From the NCBI RefSeq assembly GCF_009806555.1, contig NZ_VUOK01000052.1:1-64000 (forward strand): 64,000 bases of DNA, written 5' to 3'. The notes under the pieces were generated by a model. It was not told the origin of the DNA. It searched no databases and saw nothing but the letters and a program-made list of their open reading frames with translations. This document shows, in pieces, positions 52,195 through 60,680 of this stretch. Positions within the stretch are counted from its first letter, which is position 1; the number at the start of each line of letters is the position of its first letter. Made by a program: the position numbers and the translations under genes. The DNA comes from Methylobacterium sp. 2A. Its GTDB lineage: Bacteria; Pseudomonadota; Alphaproteobacteria; Rhizobiales; Beijerinckiaceae.

Positions 52195-53463
52195 TCAGAC
52201 CGCGCCCGTCATGGCGGCACCGCCGGCGCCGACGCGCGTCTGGATCACCTGCGCGAGGTATTCGGCATCGCGGCCGACCGCCCCGAAGCGGCCCGAGCCC
52301 CATGTGTTCAGCCAGGGCAGGCCGATGAAGGAGATGCCGGCCTCGGCGGTCACGCCGCGCCGGTGCTTGGGCTGGCCCGCGCCGTTGAACACGGAGGCGT
52401 CGAGCCACCGGAAATCCGGCGTGAAGCCGATGCACCAGACGAGGCCGGTGATGCCGGAGCCTTCGAGGGGGAGCGCGGCGACGGGCTCGCCCGGCTCCCA
52501 GACGGGCGTGTAGGGCGCCTGCTCCGGCGCCGCGATCCCGTTCTCCGCGATGTAGGCGTCGATGGCCGCGTTGATGCTGTTGTAGGTCCGGTCGGCCTGA
52601 TCGAGCGAGCGCTTGAGATTGTCGCGGAAGCGGAGGGCGCCCTCGGCATAATCCTCCAGCACGCCGTAGAGCCGCATGCCCTCGGTCGCGAAGCGGCGCA
52701 GGTCGATGTCGCGTCCGCCGTCGCGGCCGGTCACGTAGTGGTTGGTGTTGTCGCGGACGCCGTCGCGCAGCGGATGGTTCTCGACGGTCATCTCGTAATA
52801 GCCCATATCGGCGAGCCACGTGACGACGTCGCGCCCGCGATAGAAGCGGGCGCAGCGGGGCGCGTCGCCCACCGCCAGATGCACCCGGCGCCCGGCGAGG
52901 TGCAGATCCTCGGCGATCTGCGCGCCCGATTGCCCGGAGCCGACGACCAGCACGTCGCCGTCCGGCAGCTGGGCCGGGTTGCGGTACTGATTCGCGTGGA
53001 TCTGCGTGATCGCGCCCGGCAGCTTCTCGGCCATGCGCGGGATGATCGGCGTGTGATAGCCGCCCGAGGCGACGACGATCTCGTCGGCGGTGTAGGCGCC
53101 CTCCGAGGTCTGGACCGAGAACGGGCCGTCCTCGCACCGCACCACGCGGGTGACCGCGACGCCTTCGCGGATCGGCGGGTCCACCTTGGCCACGAAGGCC
53201 TTGAGATAGGCGACGATCTCGTCCTTCCTCATGAACCCGTCCGGGTCCGGTCCGTCGTAGCGATGGCCCGGCAGGTCGCACTGCCAGTTCGGCGTGACGA
53301 GGCAGAACGTGTCCCAGCGCTGCGTCGCCCAGCTATGGGCGGCGGTCCGCTTCTCGAACACGAGATGGTCGATGCCGCGCTGCTTGAGGTGGTAGCTGAC
53401 CGAGAGGCCGGCCTGGCCGCCGCCCACGATGGCGACGGGAACGTGACGGATCGGGGAGGTCAT
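52195..53463 (-). CDS. MSMEG_0569-family flavin-dependent oxidoreductase
   Basis: A 422-residue protein resembling flavin-containing monooxygenases. FAD motif IVGGGQAGLSVSYHL (residues 12-26), second Rossmann motif VVGSGQSGAQIAEDL, and WCIGFTPDFRWLD near the C-terminus. FEKRTAAHSWATQRWDTFCL and PNWQCDLPGHRYDG are typical of this specific nit1-linked family. Last gene of the seven-gene cluster, 38 bases after the glycosyltransferase stop. Predicted to oxidise the cluster's intermediate with NAD(P)H and O2; substrate unknown. Confidence 0.9.
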   Translation of the reverse strand: MTSPIRHVPVAIVGGGQAGLSVSYHLKQRGIDHLVFEKRTAAHSWATQRWDTFCLVTPNWQCDLPGHRYDGPDPDGFMRKDEIVAYLKAFVAKVDPPIREGVAVTRVVRCEDGPFSVQTSEGAYTADEIVVASGGYHTPIIPRMAEKLPGAITQIHANQYRNPAQLPDGDVLVVGSGQSGAQIAEDLHLAGRRVHLAVGDAPRCARFYRGRDVVTWLADMGYYEMTVENHPLRDGVRDNTNHYVTGRDGGRDIDLRRFATEGMRLYGVLEDYAEGALRFRDNLKRSLDQADRTYNSINAAIDAYIAENGIAAPEQAPYTPVWEPGEPVAALPLEGSGITGLVWCIGFTPDFRWLDASVFNGAGQPKHRRGVTAEAGISFIGLPWLNTWGSGRFGAVGRDAEYLAQVIQTRVGAGGAAMTGAV

Positions 53464-53501
53464 GGCGCCAACTCCGGGACGGTTCGTGCGAAGGGGCGGG
53501 T

Positions 53502-54671
53502 TCAGGCGGGAATCGGCTGCCGCCGGGCGCAAGCCGTGTAGGCCGCGTGGTGGCGCTCGGCGCAGGCACGCCAGGACAGGGTGGCGGCCCGGGCGCGGCC
53601 GGCCGCGCGCAGCCGGGCGCGGATCTCCGGCACCAGGGCCGCCGCCATGGCGTCGGCGAGGGCGTCCGGGGCGGCGGGATCGACGAACAGCGCGTCGGTC
53701 GGCGCGAGGTATTCGGTGAACGGCGCCCGGTCGGAGACGATCGCGGGCGTGCCGCACGCCATGGCCTCCAGCACGCACAGGCCGAACCCCTCCGTCCAGG
53801 AGGGGAAGGCCAGGAGATCCGCGCTCCGGTAGAGCGCCGGCATCGCGTCCTGCGGCACGGGACCCGTCTCGATGACGGCCGCGCCCGGGCCGAGCGTCAG
53901 GCCCGCTGCGTCGAGGGCGGCGCGGCAGCGGGCGCGGTAGGCCGCGTGGTCGAGGAGCGAGGCGCCCCCGGCGACGACGAGCTGCGCATTCGGAAAGCGG
54001 GCGTGCAGCCGGGCGAAGCCCGCGATGATGCCCAGGGTGTTCTTGCGCTCCTCGAAGCCGCCGACGCTCAGGACGAGCGGCCCCGGGCCGAGCCCCCAGC
54101 GATCGCGCAGGGCGGCGTCGGCCTCTGCCGGCGCCTCGCGGTACACCGACAGGTCGACTCCGTTGCCGACGATGCCGGCCTCCGTGCCGCGCTCGTCCCG
54201 GAGCCAGTCCGCCCAGAGCCGGCTGACGCAGAGCAGGCGACCGGCCTCCCGGATCGACCGCTCCTGCCAATCCGCCAGAACCGGATCGGCGAAGCGATCG
54301 ACGTGGTGGACGGTGCGGACGAAGCCCGGGATCAGGCGCCGGCGCGTCAGGGTCGCGAGGGCGTTGCCGCCGATCCCGTCATGGGCGTGGAACACGTCGA
54401 AGTCGCGGGCCGCCGGTGTCGCAAAGTGGCGCAGGTACTCGTCGATGCGCGTGCGCACGAGCGCGACCGTCGAACCCACGACCGGCCGCGCCGCCACCGA
54501 CACGGTTGGGCAGGCCGCCTCCCGGAAGAAGCCGCGTCCGGACGGGTCGGGGGCGTGGACCACCGCCTCGTGGCCCAGGGCGCACAGGGCCTCGGCCAGG
54601 GCGAGGCCATGCGCGACGCCACCCCGCGGATTGGTGGAATGGGTCAGGATGGCGACGCGCAGGCTTTTCAC
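53502..54671 (-). CDS. MSMEG_0565-family glycosyltransferase
   Basis: A 389-residue GT-B enzyme from a GTG that overlaps the AIR-synthase-like stop as GTGA. VAILTHSTNPRGGVAHGLALA opens the acceptor domain (first 20 residues after the start). HAHDGIGGNALATL and VRTVHHVDRFADP are family marks. The donor domain has VGGFEERKNTLG and the GT4 signature FPSWTEGFGLCVLEAMACGTP (in part). In all nit1 clusters that carry it, it is thought to glycosylate the pathway product; donor and acceptor unknown. Confidence 0.9.
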   Translation of the reverse strand: MKSLRVAILTHSTNPRGGVAHGLALAEALCALGHEAVVHAPDPSGRGFFREAACPTVSVAARPVVGSTVALVRTRIDEYLRHFATPAARDFDVFHAHDGIGGNALATLTRRRLIPGFVRTVHHVDRFADPVLADWQERSIREAGRLLCVSRLWADWLRDERGTEAGIVGNGVDLSVYREAPAEADAALRDRWGLGPGPLVLSVGGFEERKNTLGIIAGFARLHARFPNAQLVVAGGASLLDHAAYRARCRAALDAAGLTLGPGAAVIETGPVPQDAMPALYRSADLLAFPSWTEGFGLCVLEAMACGTPAIVSDRAPFTEYLAPTDALFVDPAAPDALADAMAAALVPEIRARLRAAGRARAATLSWRACAERHHAAYTACARRQPIPA

Positions 54672-55654
54672 GGGGTGCCGTCCCGGCCGCAGCCGATCAG
54701 CGGGCCGGCCGCGAAGTCCCAGACCACGGCCTCGTCGGGCGAAGAATCCCGCACCCGGACGACCCGGCTCGCATCGAGGCGCCCGATCCGGGATGCCGCG
54801 ATGCCGCGCGCTGCGAAGCGCGCGAGCACCGCCTGGGTCTGGTCGGGGCGCACGCTCACGAGGTAGCCGAAGCTCGGGAAGGCCGTCAGCCAGCGTGCGA
54901 GCGGGACGTCGTCGGGGCGCGGGATCGCGTCGAGGTCGATGACGCCGCCGACGCCCGAGCATTCGAGCAGCATCAGCGCCGTGCCGACGAGGCCGGCCAT
55001 GCTGATATCCTTGGCGGCCCGGGCCAAGCCGTCCTCGGCGAGCCCCGGCAGCAGCGCGAGGTCGCCGCGCAGCCGGCCGCCCGGCGCGCCCGTCGCGGCG
55101 TCCCAGTAGGGATGCGGCTCGCGAAACCGCCCGCGCAGGTCGATCGCGGCGACGAGGTCGTCCCCGGGCGCGGCGTCGAAGCTCGTCAGCAGGCGCGGGC
55201 CCGCTCGCCCCAGCACGGCGACCGCGAGGTTGCCGGCGGTCGCGCGGGTGTTGGTGTGGCCGCCCACCACCGGCACGCCGTAGAGCGCGGCGGCATCGGA
55301 CAGGCCGGCCAGGATCGGGGCCGCCGCCCCGGCATCCCGGCTCCACAGGGCGTCGACCACCGCGAGCGGGCGCCCGCCCATGGCGGCGACGTCGCTGAGA
55401 TTGACCATGATGCCGCAATAGCCGGCGAAGTACGGATCCTCGGCCACGAAGCCCTCAAGGAAGCCCTCGATGGCCAGCAGCAGGTATCCCTCCCCGTCCG
55501 GGATCGCCGCGCAATCGTCGCCGACCGGGACCGCAGCGTGCCGGCTCCCCAGCCCGAGCCGTGCCACCACGGCGTCGATGTCGCGCTTGTGGCCGACCCC
55601 GCGTGCGTCACGGATCTGGCGGGCCAGGGCCCGGATGTCGGGGCCGGCGGTCAC
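54668..55654 (-). CDS. sll0787-family AIR synthase-like protein
   Basis: A 328-residue PurM/HypE/ThiL-type ATP-dependent enzyme from a GTG overlapping the acetyltransferase stop (GTGA). PVGDDCAAIPDGEG forms the N-terminal ATP-metal site. CGIMVNLSDVAAMGGRP, VVGGHTNTRAT and KDISMAGLVGTALML follow in PurM order. The real purM is not expected here: this family is specific to nit1 clusters. It probably activates an amide or carboxylate with ATP. Confidence 0.9.
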   Translation of the reverse strand: MTAGPDIRALARQIRDARGVGHKRDIDAVVARLGLGSRHAAVPVGDDCAAIPDGEGYLLLAIEGFLEGFVAEDPYFAGYCGIMVNLSDVAAMGGRPLAVVDALWSRDAGAAAPILAGLSDAAALYGVPVVGGHTNTRATAGNLAVAVLGRAGPRLLTSFDAAPGDDLVAAIDLRGRFREPHPYWDAATGAPGGRLRGDLALLPGLAEDGLARAAKDISMAGLVGTALMLLECSGVGGVIDLDAIPRPDDVPLARWLTAFPSFGYLVSVRPDQTQAVLARFAARGIAASRIGRLDASRVVRVRDSSPDEAVVWDFAAGPLIGCGRDGTP

Positions 55655-56193
55655 GCGGCCCTGCGCAGCGTGATCAGGCCGTGCTCGGGATCGTGCATCG
55701 GCGGATAGGCCGCGAGGTCCGCCTCCATCAGGCGGTGGGGCCGCCCGTGGAGGTCGAGAGCGGCGAGGCTCGTCCAGCGCAGGGCCTCGAACAGTGGGGC
55801 GTTCGCCTCCTGCACATGCGCCAGGAAGCGGGTGCAGCCGCGCGCATGGGCCGAGCAGACCGCGACCCGGATGAGCCCGGTGCCGAGTGCGGCGGTGCTG
55901 CGGAACGGCTTGGCGACCGCGAGGCGCGAGCCCCACCACGCGCCCGGACGCTCCGGGACTTCGTGGATGCGCACGGTGCCGACGACGGCGTCGGCGTCGC
56001 CGCCCAGTGTCGAGAGCGCGCAGATCGGGATGGCGTCGGCATCGACGGCATCCCGGTCGTCACCGTCGAAGAGGCCCTGCTCGGTGCAGAAGACCTGGCG
56101 GCGCAGGGCCGCGCAGGCGCGACGCTCCCAGCACGCCATCGCTAATTTCACGTGAAAACTGTTCGGCCGGTAGGGCGGCACGGGGTCGAACAT
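55651..56193 (-). CDS. MSMEG_0567/sll0786-family N-acetyltransferase
   Basis: A 180-residue GNAT-type protein whose ATG overlaps the radical SAM stop by one base (TGATG). It has RRQVFCTEQGLFDGDDRD near the N-terminus, VVGTVRIHE as the beta-4 strand, and SRLAVAKPFRSTAALGTGLI as the pyrophosphate-binding loop. Annotated in related clusters as the nitrogen-starvation N-acetyltransferase. It presumably acylates a cluster intermediate. Confidence 0.9.
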   Translation of the reverse strand: MFDPVPPYRPNSFHVKLAMACWERRACAALRRQVFCTEQGLFDGDDRDAVDADAIPICALSTLGGDADAVVGTVRIHEVPERPGAWWGSRLAVAKPFRSTAALGTGLIRVAVCSAHARGCTRFLAHVQEANAPLFEALRWTSLAALDLHGRPHRLMEADLAAYPPMHDPEHGLITLRRAA

Positions 56194-57359
56194 CAGGCCG
56201 CCCCCGCGCGCTCGTAGGTGGAGAGCGCCGAACAGGCACCGCAGCGCCCGCAGCCGGCCTTGATGTCGGTCGCGCGCAGGTGCGCGGCGCCCAGCAGGGC
56301 GGCGAGCGGCTGCAGGATCGCGTGCATGACATCCGCGCCGGGGGCCGGGTGGCTCTCCAGCGGCGTGCCGGAGATCGGCACGAACGGCACCACGAAGGGG
56401 TAGACGCCCATCCCGATCAGGCGCTCGGCCATCGCGAGGATCGCCTCCGGCGCGTCGCCGAGGCCGGCGAGGATGTAGGTCGAGACCTGGCCGCGCCCGA
56501 AGACCGGCACGGCGGCCGCGAAGGCGTCGAAGTAGCGCTCCAGGGGGACGCTCGCCTTGCCGGGCATGATCCGCGCCCGGACCTCGGGGGTGACGGCCTC
56601 GAGATGCAGGCCGAGCGCGTCGATGCCCGAGGCCTTCATCCGCTCGAACCAGCGGTCGTCGTCCGGCGGCTCGCACTGGGCCTGGATCGGCAGATCGACC
56701 GCTTCCTTCACCGCGAAGGCGCTCTCGCACAGCAGGGCGGCGCCCCGGTCGGTGGCGTTCGGCGTGCCGGTGGTCATCACCATGTGCTTCACGCCGTCGA
56801 GCAGCACGGCGGCGCGGGCGACCTCGGCGAGCTGGGCCGGGCTCTTGTGCGCGATGGTCCGTCCGGCGGCGAGCGACTGGCCAATGGAGCAGAACTGGCA
56901 GGTCTTGGTCCGGCTCGCGTAGCGGATGCAGGTCTGCAGCACCGTGGTGGCGAGGACGTCGCGCCCGTGCAGTACGGCGATCTTGGAATAGGGCACCCCG
57001 TCGAAGGTCGAGAGCCCGTAGAAGCGGGGCTTGCCCGGGAAGGTGGCGCGTCCGATGACGACGCCCTCGTGCTCGATCACCGCGACCCCGTCGGCGTCCG
57101 GCCGGCGCACGAGGAAGGGCGAGTCGAAGGCGGTCGCGGTATGGACCGGCACCATCACGGTGCGGCCCGCGATCGTCATGGCCTTGTGGTCCGACGGACC
57201 GGCCCCGCCGCGGCGGCTCGGGGCTCCGGCGCGGCTGTCGGCCAGCCTAACGCCGTAGGATTGCAACGCGTTGATCAGCCGCTCCGTCGGCATCCCGATC
57301 AGCCCCGTCGCGACCGGCGAAGCGGGGGGCGGGCTCGTCAGGAACGGGCTGCTGCTCAT
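56193..57359 (-). CDS. MSMEG_0568-family radical SAM protein
   Basis: A 388-residue protein. The ATG at 57359 has GGAG 8 bases upstream and lies 113 bases inside the nitrilase frame; ATG at 57293 is an alternative. The cluster-binding cysteines are Cys144, Cys154 and Cys157, a CX9CX2C spacing (CIRYASRTKTCQFCSIG) rather than the classical CX3CX2C. MVMTTGTPNATDRG and QAQCEPPDDDRWF fit the SAM barrel. A second Cys group, Cys370/373/376 (CGRCGAC), near the C-terminus may bind an auxiliary cluster. Reaction unknown; it is the core enzyme of the nit1 pathway. Confidence 0.9.
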   Translation of the reverse strand: MSSSPFLTSPPPASPVATGLIGMPTERLINALQSYGVRLADSRAGAPSRRGGAGPSDHKAMTIAGRTVMVPVHTATAFDSPFLVRRPDADGVAVIEHEGVVIGRATFPGKPRFYGLSTFDGVPYSKIAVLHGRDVLATTVLQTCIRYASRTKTCQFCSIGQSLAAGRTIAHKSPAQLAEVARAAVLLDGVKHMVMTTGTPNATDRGAALLCESAFAVKEAVDLPIQAQCEPPDDDRWFERMKASGIDALGLHLEAVTPEVRARIMPGKASVPLERYFDAFAAAVPVFGRGQVSTYILAGLGDAPEAILAMAERLIGMGVYPFVVPFVPISGTPLESHPAPGADVMHAILQPLAALLGAAHLRATDIKAGCGRCGACSALSTYERAGAA

Positions 57360-58335
57360 GGTCGAGGCTCCGGGAGGCTGTCTGCGCGCCGGCCGGCTGA
57401 TGCACGAACGCGGCCGGGCGGTCGTCGTGGCGGAGGCTCAGGAGTTCGGGCCGGGCGTAGTGGCCGACCGAATCCATCATCCGCTTGCGCTTGGTCACCA
57501 GCGCGAGATCCATGTCGGCGATCAGGATGCCCTCGCCGGGGCCGAGCGGTTCGGCGAGGTGCTTGCCCTCGGGCGAGACGATGGCGGTGCAGTTGCCGCC
57601 CCGGCAGGCGCCGCGCAGCCGCTCGTCGGGACAGACCTGCGCGACCTGCGCGTCGGTGAGCCAGCCGGTGGCGTTGACCACGAAGCAGGCTGCCTCCAGG
57701 GCGTGGTGGCGGATCGTCACCTCCATCTGGTCGGCGAAGATCTGGCCGACCAGCGAGCCCGGGAACTGCGCGGCGTGGATCTCCTCATGGCGCGCCATCA
57801 GGGCGTAGCGGGCGAGCGGGTTGTAGTGCTCCCAGCAGGCCAGCGCTCCGACCCGGCCGACCGCGGTCTCGACCACCGCGAGGCCGGCGCCGTCGCCCTG
57901 ACCCCAGATCATGCGCTCGTGGTAGGTCGGGGTGATCTTGCGGCGCTTGAGCTTCAGCGCGCCGTCCGCGTCGAAGATCAGCTGCGCGTTGTAGAGCGAG
58001 CCGTGATCGCGCTCGTTGACGCCGAGCACGATCACGGCGCCGTGGCGGCGGGCGGCGGCCGAGACCGCCTGCGTCACCGGCCCCGGCACGGCGACCGCCC
58101 GCTCGTAGAGCTTCAGGTGCTCCGCGCCCTGCAGCGCAGGCGGCAGGACGAAGGAGAAGTAGGGGTAGTAGGGCACGAAGGTCTCGGGGAAGACCAGGAA
58201 GCGCGCGCCCTTGGCGGCGGCCTCGTCGACGGCGTTGAGCACGCGCTCCAGGGTCCCCTCCGGCCGGTCGAGGTCCGGCGCGATCTGGATTGCGGCCGCC
58301 CGCACGATCCGGGCCTCTGGCCGGCTCTCTGACAT
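57247..58335 (-). CDS. Nit6803-type nitrilase (Nit1)
   Basis: A 362-residue carbon-nitrogen hydrolase with the catalytic triad Glu51 (VFPETFVP), Lys133 (RRKITPTYHER) and Cys167 (ALACWEHYN). VGHYARPELLSL marks the normal end of the fold. About 45 residues of polar sequence follow, overlapping the radical SAM gene by 113 bases. Nit6803 homologues hydrolyse nitriles to carboxylate and ammonia. In other bacteria this cluster (Nit1C) has been linked to growth on cyanide as a nitrogen source. Second gene of the operon. Confidence 0.92.
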   Translation of the reverse strand: MSESRPEARIVRAAAIQIAPDLDRPEGTLERVLNAVDEAAAKGARFLVFPETFVPYYPYFSFVLPPALQGAEHLKLYERAVAVPGPVTQAVSAAARRHGAVIVLGVNERDHGSLYNAQLIFDADGALKLKRRKITPTYHERMIWGQGDGAGLAVVETAVGRVGALACWEHYNPLARYALMARHEEIHAAQFPGSLVGQIFADQMEVTIRHHALEAACFVVNATGWLTDAQVAQVCPDERLRGACRGGNCTAIVSPEGKHLAEPLGPGEGILIADMDLALVTKRKRMMDSVGHYARPELLSLRHDDRPAAFVHQPAGAQTASRSLDHEQQPVPDEPAPRFAGRDGADRDADGAADQRVAILRR

Positions 58336-58399
58336 GGATGATCCTCCGGCGGGAACCGCGACCGCGTCACGCGCGGCCGCCGGCTGCGATGCGCACGCG

Positions 58400-58882
58400 T
58401 CAGACGGTCCAGGTGTCGATGATCACCGCGTTGTCGCGCTTGTGCAGGAGGATGCAGTCGAGCACGTCGAGGGGGTTGATCATGCGGATGCCCTCGATGA
58501 AGGCCGCCTCGCCGTGGCCGTAGAGGGCCTGGGTCGAGAACCGGCAGGCATAGACCTTGCCGCCCTCGGCCATGAACTTCTCGAGCTGGTTGTTGAAGTT
58601 GAGATGGCCCGGAAAAGCCTCGTCGCCGAGCCGCGGGAAGCCGCGCTGGACGCCGAGCGTGATGCCGGGGCCGTAGAGCAGGATCGAGGTCTCGAACCCC
58701 TTGCGCTGCAGGCGCGTCGCCTGGAGCAGGTTGACGAGGCCGATCGAGCCCTCGAACGCGACGGTGTGGAAGGTGACGAGCGCCTTCTGGCCCGGCTCGG
58801 CCTTCACGTCCTCGAAGACCTTCTCCTCGTAATCGACCAGGACGTCGCCCTTCTTGTGCGGTTCGCGGTTCACGGCTGGCAT
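58400..58882 (-). CDS. MSMEG_0572/sll0783-family nitrogen starvation response protein
   Basis: A 160-residue protein with a good GGAG ribosome binding site. Its sequence (VDYEEKVFEDVKAEPGQKALV, LLYGPGITLGVQRGFP, RFSTQALYGHGEAAF and RDNAVIIDTWTV) matches Sll0783 of Synechocystis, which is induced by nitrogen starvation and needed for normal PHB accumulation there. First gene of the cluster, 65 bases before the nitrilase. A DsrE-like fold is plausible. Function unknown, but the PHB link is notable in this PHB-rich window. Confidence 0.9.
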   Translation of the reverse strand: MPAVNREPHKKGDVLVDYEEKVFEDVKAEPGQKALVTFHTVAFEGSIGLVNLLQATRLQRKGFETSILLYGPGITLGVQRGFPRLGDEAFPGHLNFNNQLEKFMAEGGKVYACRFSTQALYGHGEAAFIEGIRMINPLDVLDCILLHKRDNAVIIDTWTV

Positions 58883-59124
58883 CGCTCACGCTCCTCGATG
58901 GGTTGGACCGCGGCAGAGGAAGCTGCGTGCGATCGGATCCTGTAATGGCAAGCGACATGCCAATTCATCTCGGGCGAATATGCATTCAATGCTCAGGCCA
59001 GGAATACATACAAATATCCATGCAATTTCCTCTGGTGATGATCCGATATCCGCGCCCGGACGCTCATTTCATCATCACGGATTGCACACGGGTAGCTCGC
59101 CACCTGCCGTTATAAGAACCACGG

Positions 59125-59200
59125 ATTGTATGAATTGTATGGATTGTTCCGCCAATACCTGAAACCACCGGCGCGGTACGGCGCTTGCAGACCATACAAT
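59125..59200. promoter_or_regulatory. Candidate MocR operator: three phased direct repeats and one inverted copy
   Basis: ATTGTATG at 59125, ATTGTATG at 59134 and ATTGTTCC at 59143 are spaced exactly 9 bases apart. CATACAAT at 59193-59200 is the exact inverted copy. They lie between the divergent nit1 operon (start 58882) and the mocR-type gene (start 59241). MocR proteins are known to bind direct repeats, so this is the probable control site of both. The remaining 58883-59124 is AT-richer and holds no gene. Confidence 0.7.
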
Positions 59201-59240
59201 CAAGTCTTGATCGCATCTTGATGGTACGGGCGCGGAACCG

Positions 59241-60680
59241 ATGAAGCCGACGGGGCAGGAGGGGCAGCCGGACGGCCGGACCGGTGCGGCGGATGTCTGG
59301 ACCCCCGATCTCAAGCGCTGGGGCAAACCGCATTACCGCGCCATCGCGGAGGCCCTCGCGGACGACATCCGGTCGGGGCGCCTCGGCCCGGGCATGCGCC
59401 TGCCGACGCAGCGCGCCCTCGCGGAGGCGGTCGGGCTGAACTTCACCACCGTCTCCCGCGGCTACGTCGAGGCGCACAAGCGCGGGCTGATCGAGGGGCG
59501 CGTCGGCCAGGGCACCTTCGTGGTCGATCCGGCGCGGTCGGCCCGACCGGCCGGCCCCGTGCGGGCGAGCCGGGTCGGGCCGGTCGATTTCACCATGAAC
59601 CTGCCGCCGGAGCCCGACCAGCCGGCGCTGCAGGCGCGCATGCGCAATGCGTTCGCGGAGCTGTCCGGCGACCTCGCCAACCTGCTGCGCTACCAGGGCT
59701 TCGGCGGGACCGACGACGACAAGGGGGCGGCCCTGCGCTGGCTCAGGGGCCGCGGGATCGTCGCGACGCGCGAGCGCCTGCTGATCTGCCCGGGCGGGCA
59801 CAGCGCCCTGTTCGGCGTCCTGGCTCAGGTCGCGCGGGCGGGCGATACGATCTGCGCCGAGCGCATCACCTATCCGGGCATCCGGACGATGGCGGCGCAT
59901 CGGGGCCTGCGCCTCGTCGGCCTGCCGATGGATCGGCACGGGATCGATCCCGACGCCTTCGCGGCCGCCTGCACCAAGGCCGCCCCGAAGGCGCTCTATC
60001 TCAATCCGCTGCTGCAGAACCCGACCACCGCGACCCTGCCCCGGTCGCGGCGCGAGGCCATCATCGCGGTGGCGCGCCGGTACGCCGTGACCATCATCGA
60101 GGACGACGCCTACGCGCGCATCTGCCCGACGCCGCCGCCGAGCTTCGCGGAACTCGCCCCCGAGATCACCTATTACGTGGCCGGCCTCGCCAAGTGCCTC
60201 GGCGCGGGCCTGCGCCTCGCCTATCTCGTGGCCCCGAGCGCCCGGGCCGCCCTGCCGCTCGGCGGCGCCCTGCGGGCCGCGACCGTCATGGCCTCGCCGA
60301 TCGCGACGGCGCTGACGACGCGCTGGATCACCGACGGGACCGCGGAGGCCATCGTGCAGTTCGTCCGCGACGAATCGGCCGCCCGCCAGCGCCTCGCGGC
60401 CGCTCTGCTCCCGCCCGAGGCCTACACGGCCGATCCGCACGCCTTCCACGCCTGGATCACCCTGCCGGCGGGCTGGACGCGTTCGGCCTTCGCCAGCCAG
60501 GGCCGCTCGGCCGGCCTCGGCGTCGTCGCCAGCGATCCCTTCTGCGTGACGGGCACGCCCCCGGAGGCGGTCCGCCTCTGCCTCGGCGGTCCCTCGACCC
60601 GGCAGCAGATCACGAACGGCCTGGAGAGGCTCGCCCATGCGCTGGAGGGCTCACCGGCGCTGGCCTCGAGCTACATCTGA
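59241..60680 (+). CDS. MocR-family PLP-dependent GntR-type regulator
   Basis: A 479-residue fusion of an N-terminal GntR winged helix (about residues 30-98: LADDIRSGRLGPGMRLPTQRALA, then GLNFTTVSRGYVEAHKRGLI) and a fold-I aminotransferase domain (about 115-470). The PLP-binding Lys is Lys318 in GLAKCLGAGLRLAYL, with the normally preceding Ser replaced by Ala. YLNPLLQNPTTATL and EDDAYARI are conserved cofactor contacts. It diverges from the nit1 operon and most likely controls it in response to an amino-group-containing effector. Effector unknown. Confidence 0.9.
   Translation: MKPTGQEGQPDGRTGAADVWTPDLKRWGKPHYRAIAEALADDIRSGRLGPGMRLPTQRALAEAVGLNFTTVSRGYVEAHKRGLIEGRVGQGTFVVDPARSARPAGPVRASRVGPVDFTMNLPPEPDQPALQARMRNAFAELSGDLANLLRYQGFGGTDDDKGAALRWLRGRGIVATRERLLICPGGHSALFGVLAQVARAGDTICAERITYPGIRTMAAHRGLRLVGLPMDRHGIDPDAFAAACTKAAPKALYLNPLLQNPTTATLPRSRREAIIAVARRYAVTIIEDDAYARICPTPPPSFAELAPEITYYVAGLAKCLGAGLRLAYLVAPSARAALPLGGALRAATVMASPIATALTTRWITDGTAEAIVQFVRDESAARQRLAAALLPPEAYTADPHAFHAWITLPAGWTRSAFASQGRSAGLGVVASDPFCVTGTPPEAVRLCLGGPSTRQQITNGLERLAHALEGSPALASSYI

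Noticed and set aside
54668..55654. AIR-synthase-like gene considered as purM
   Set aside because: It lies in the nit1 cluster and matches the sll0787-type variant; a true purM would be expected with purN.
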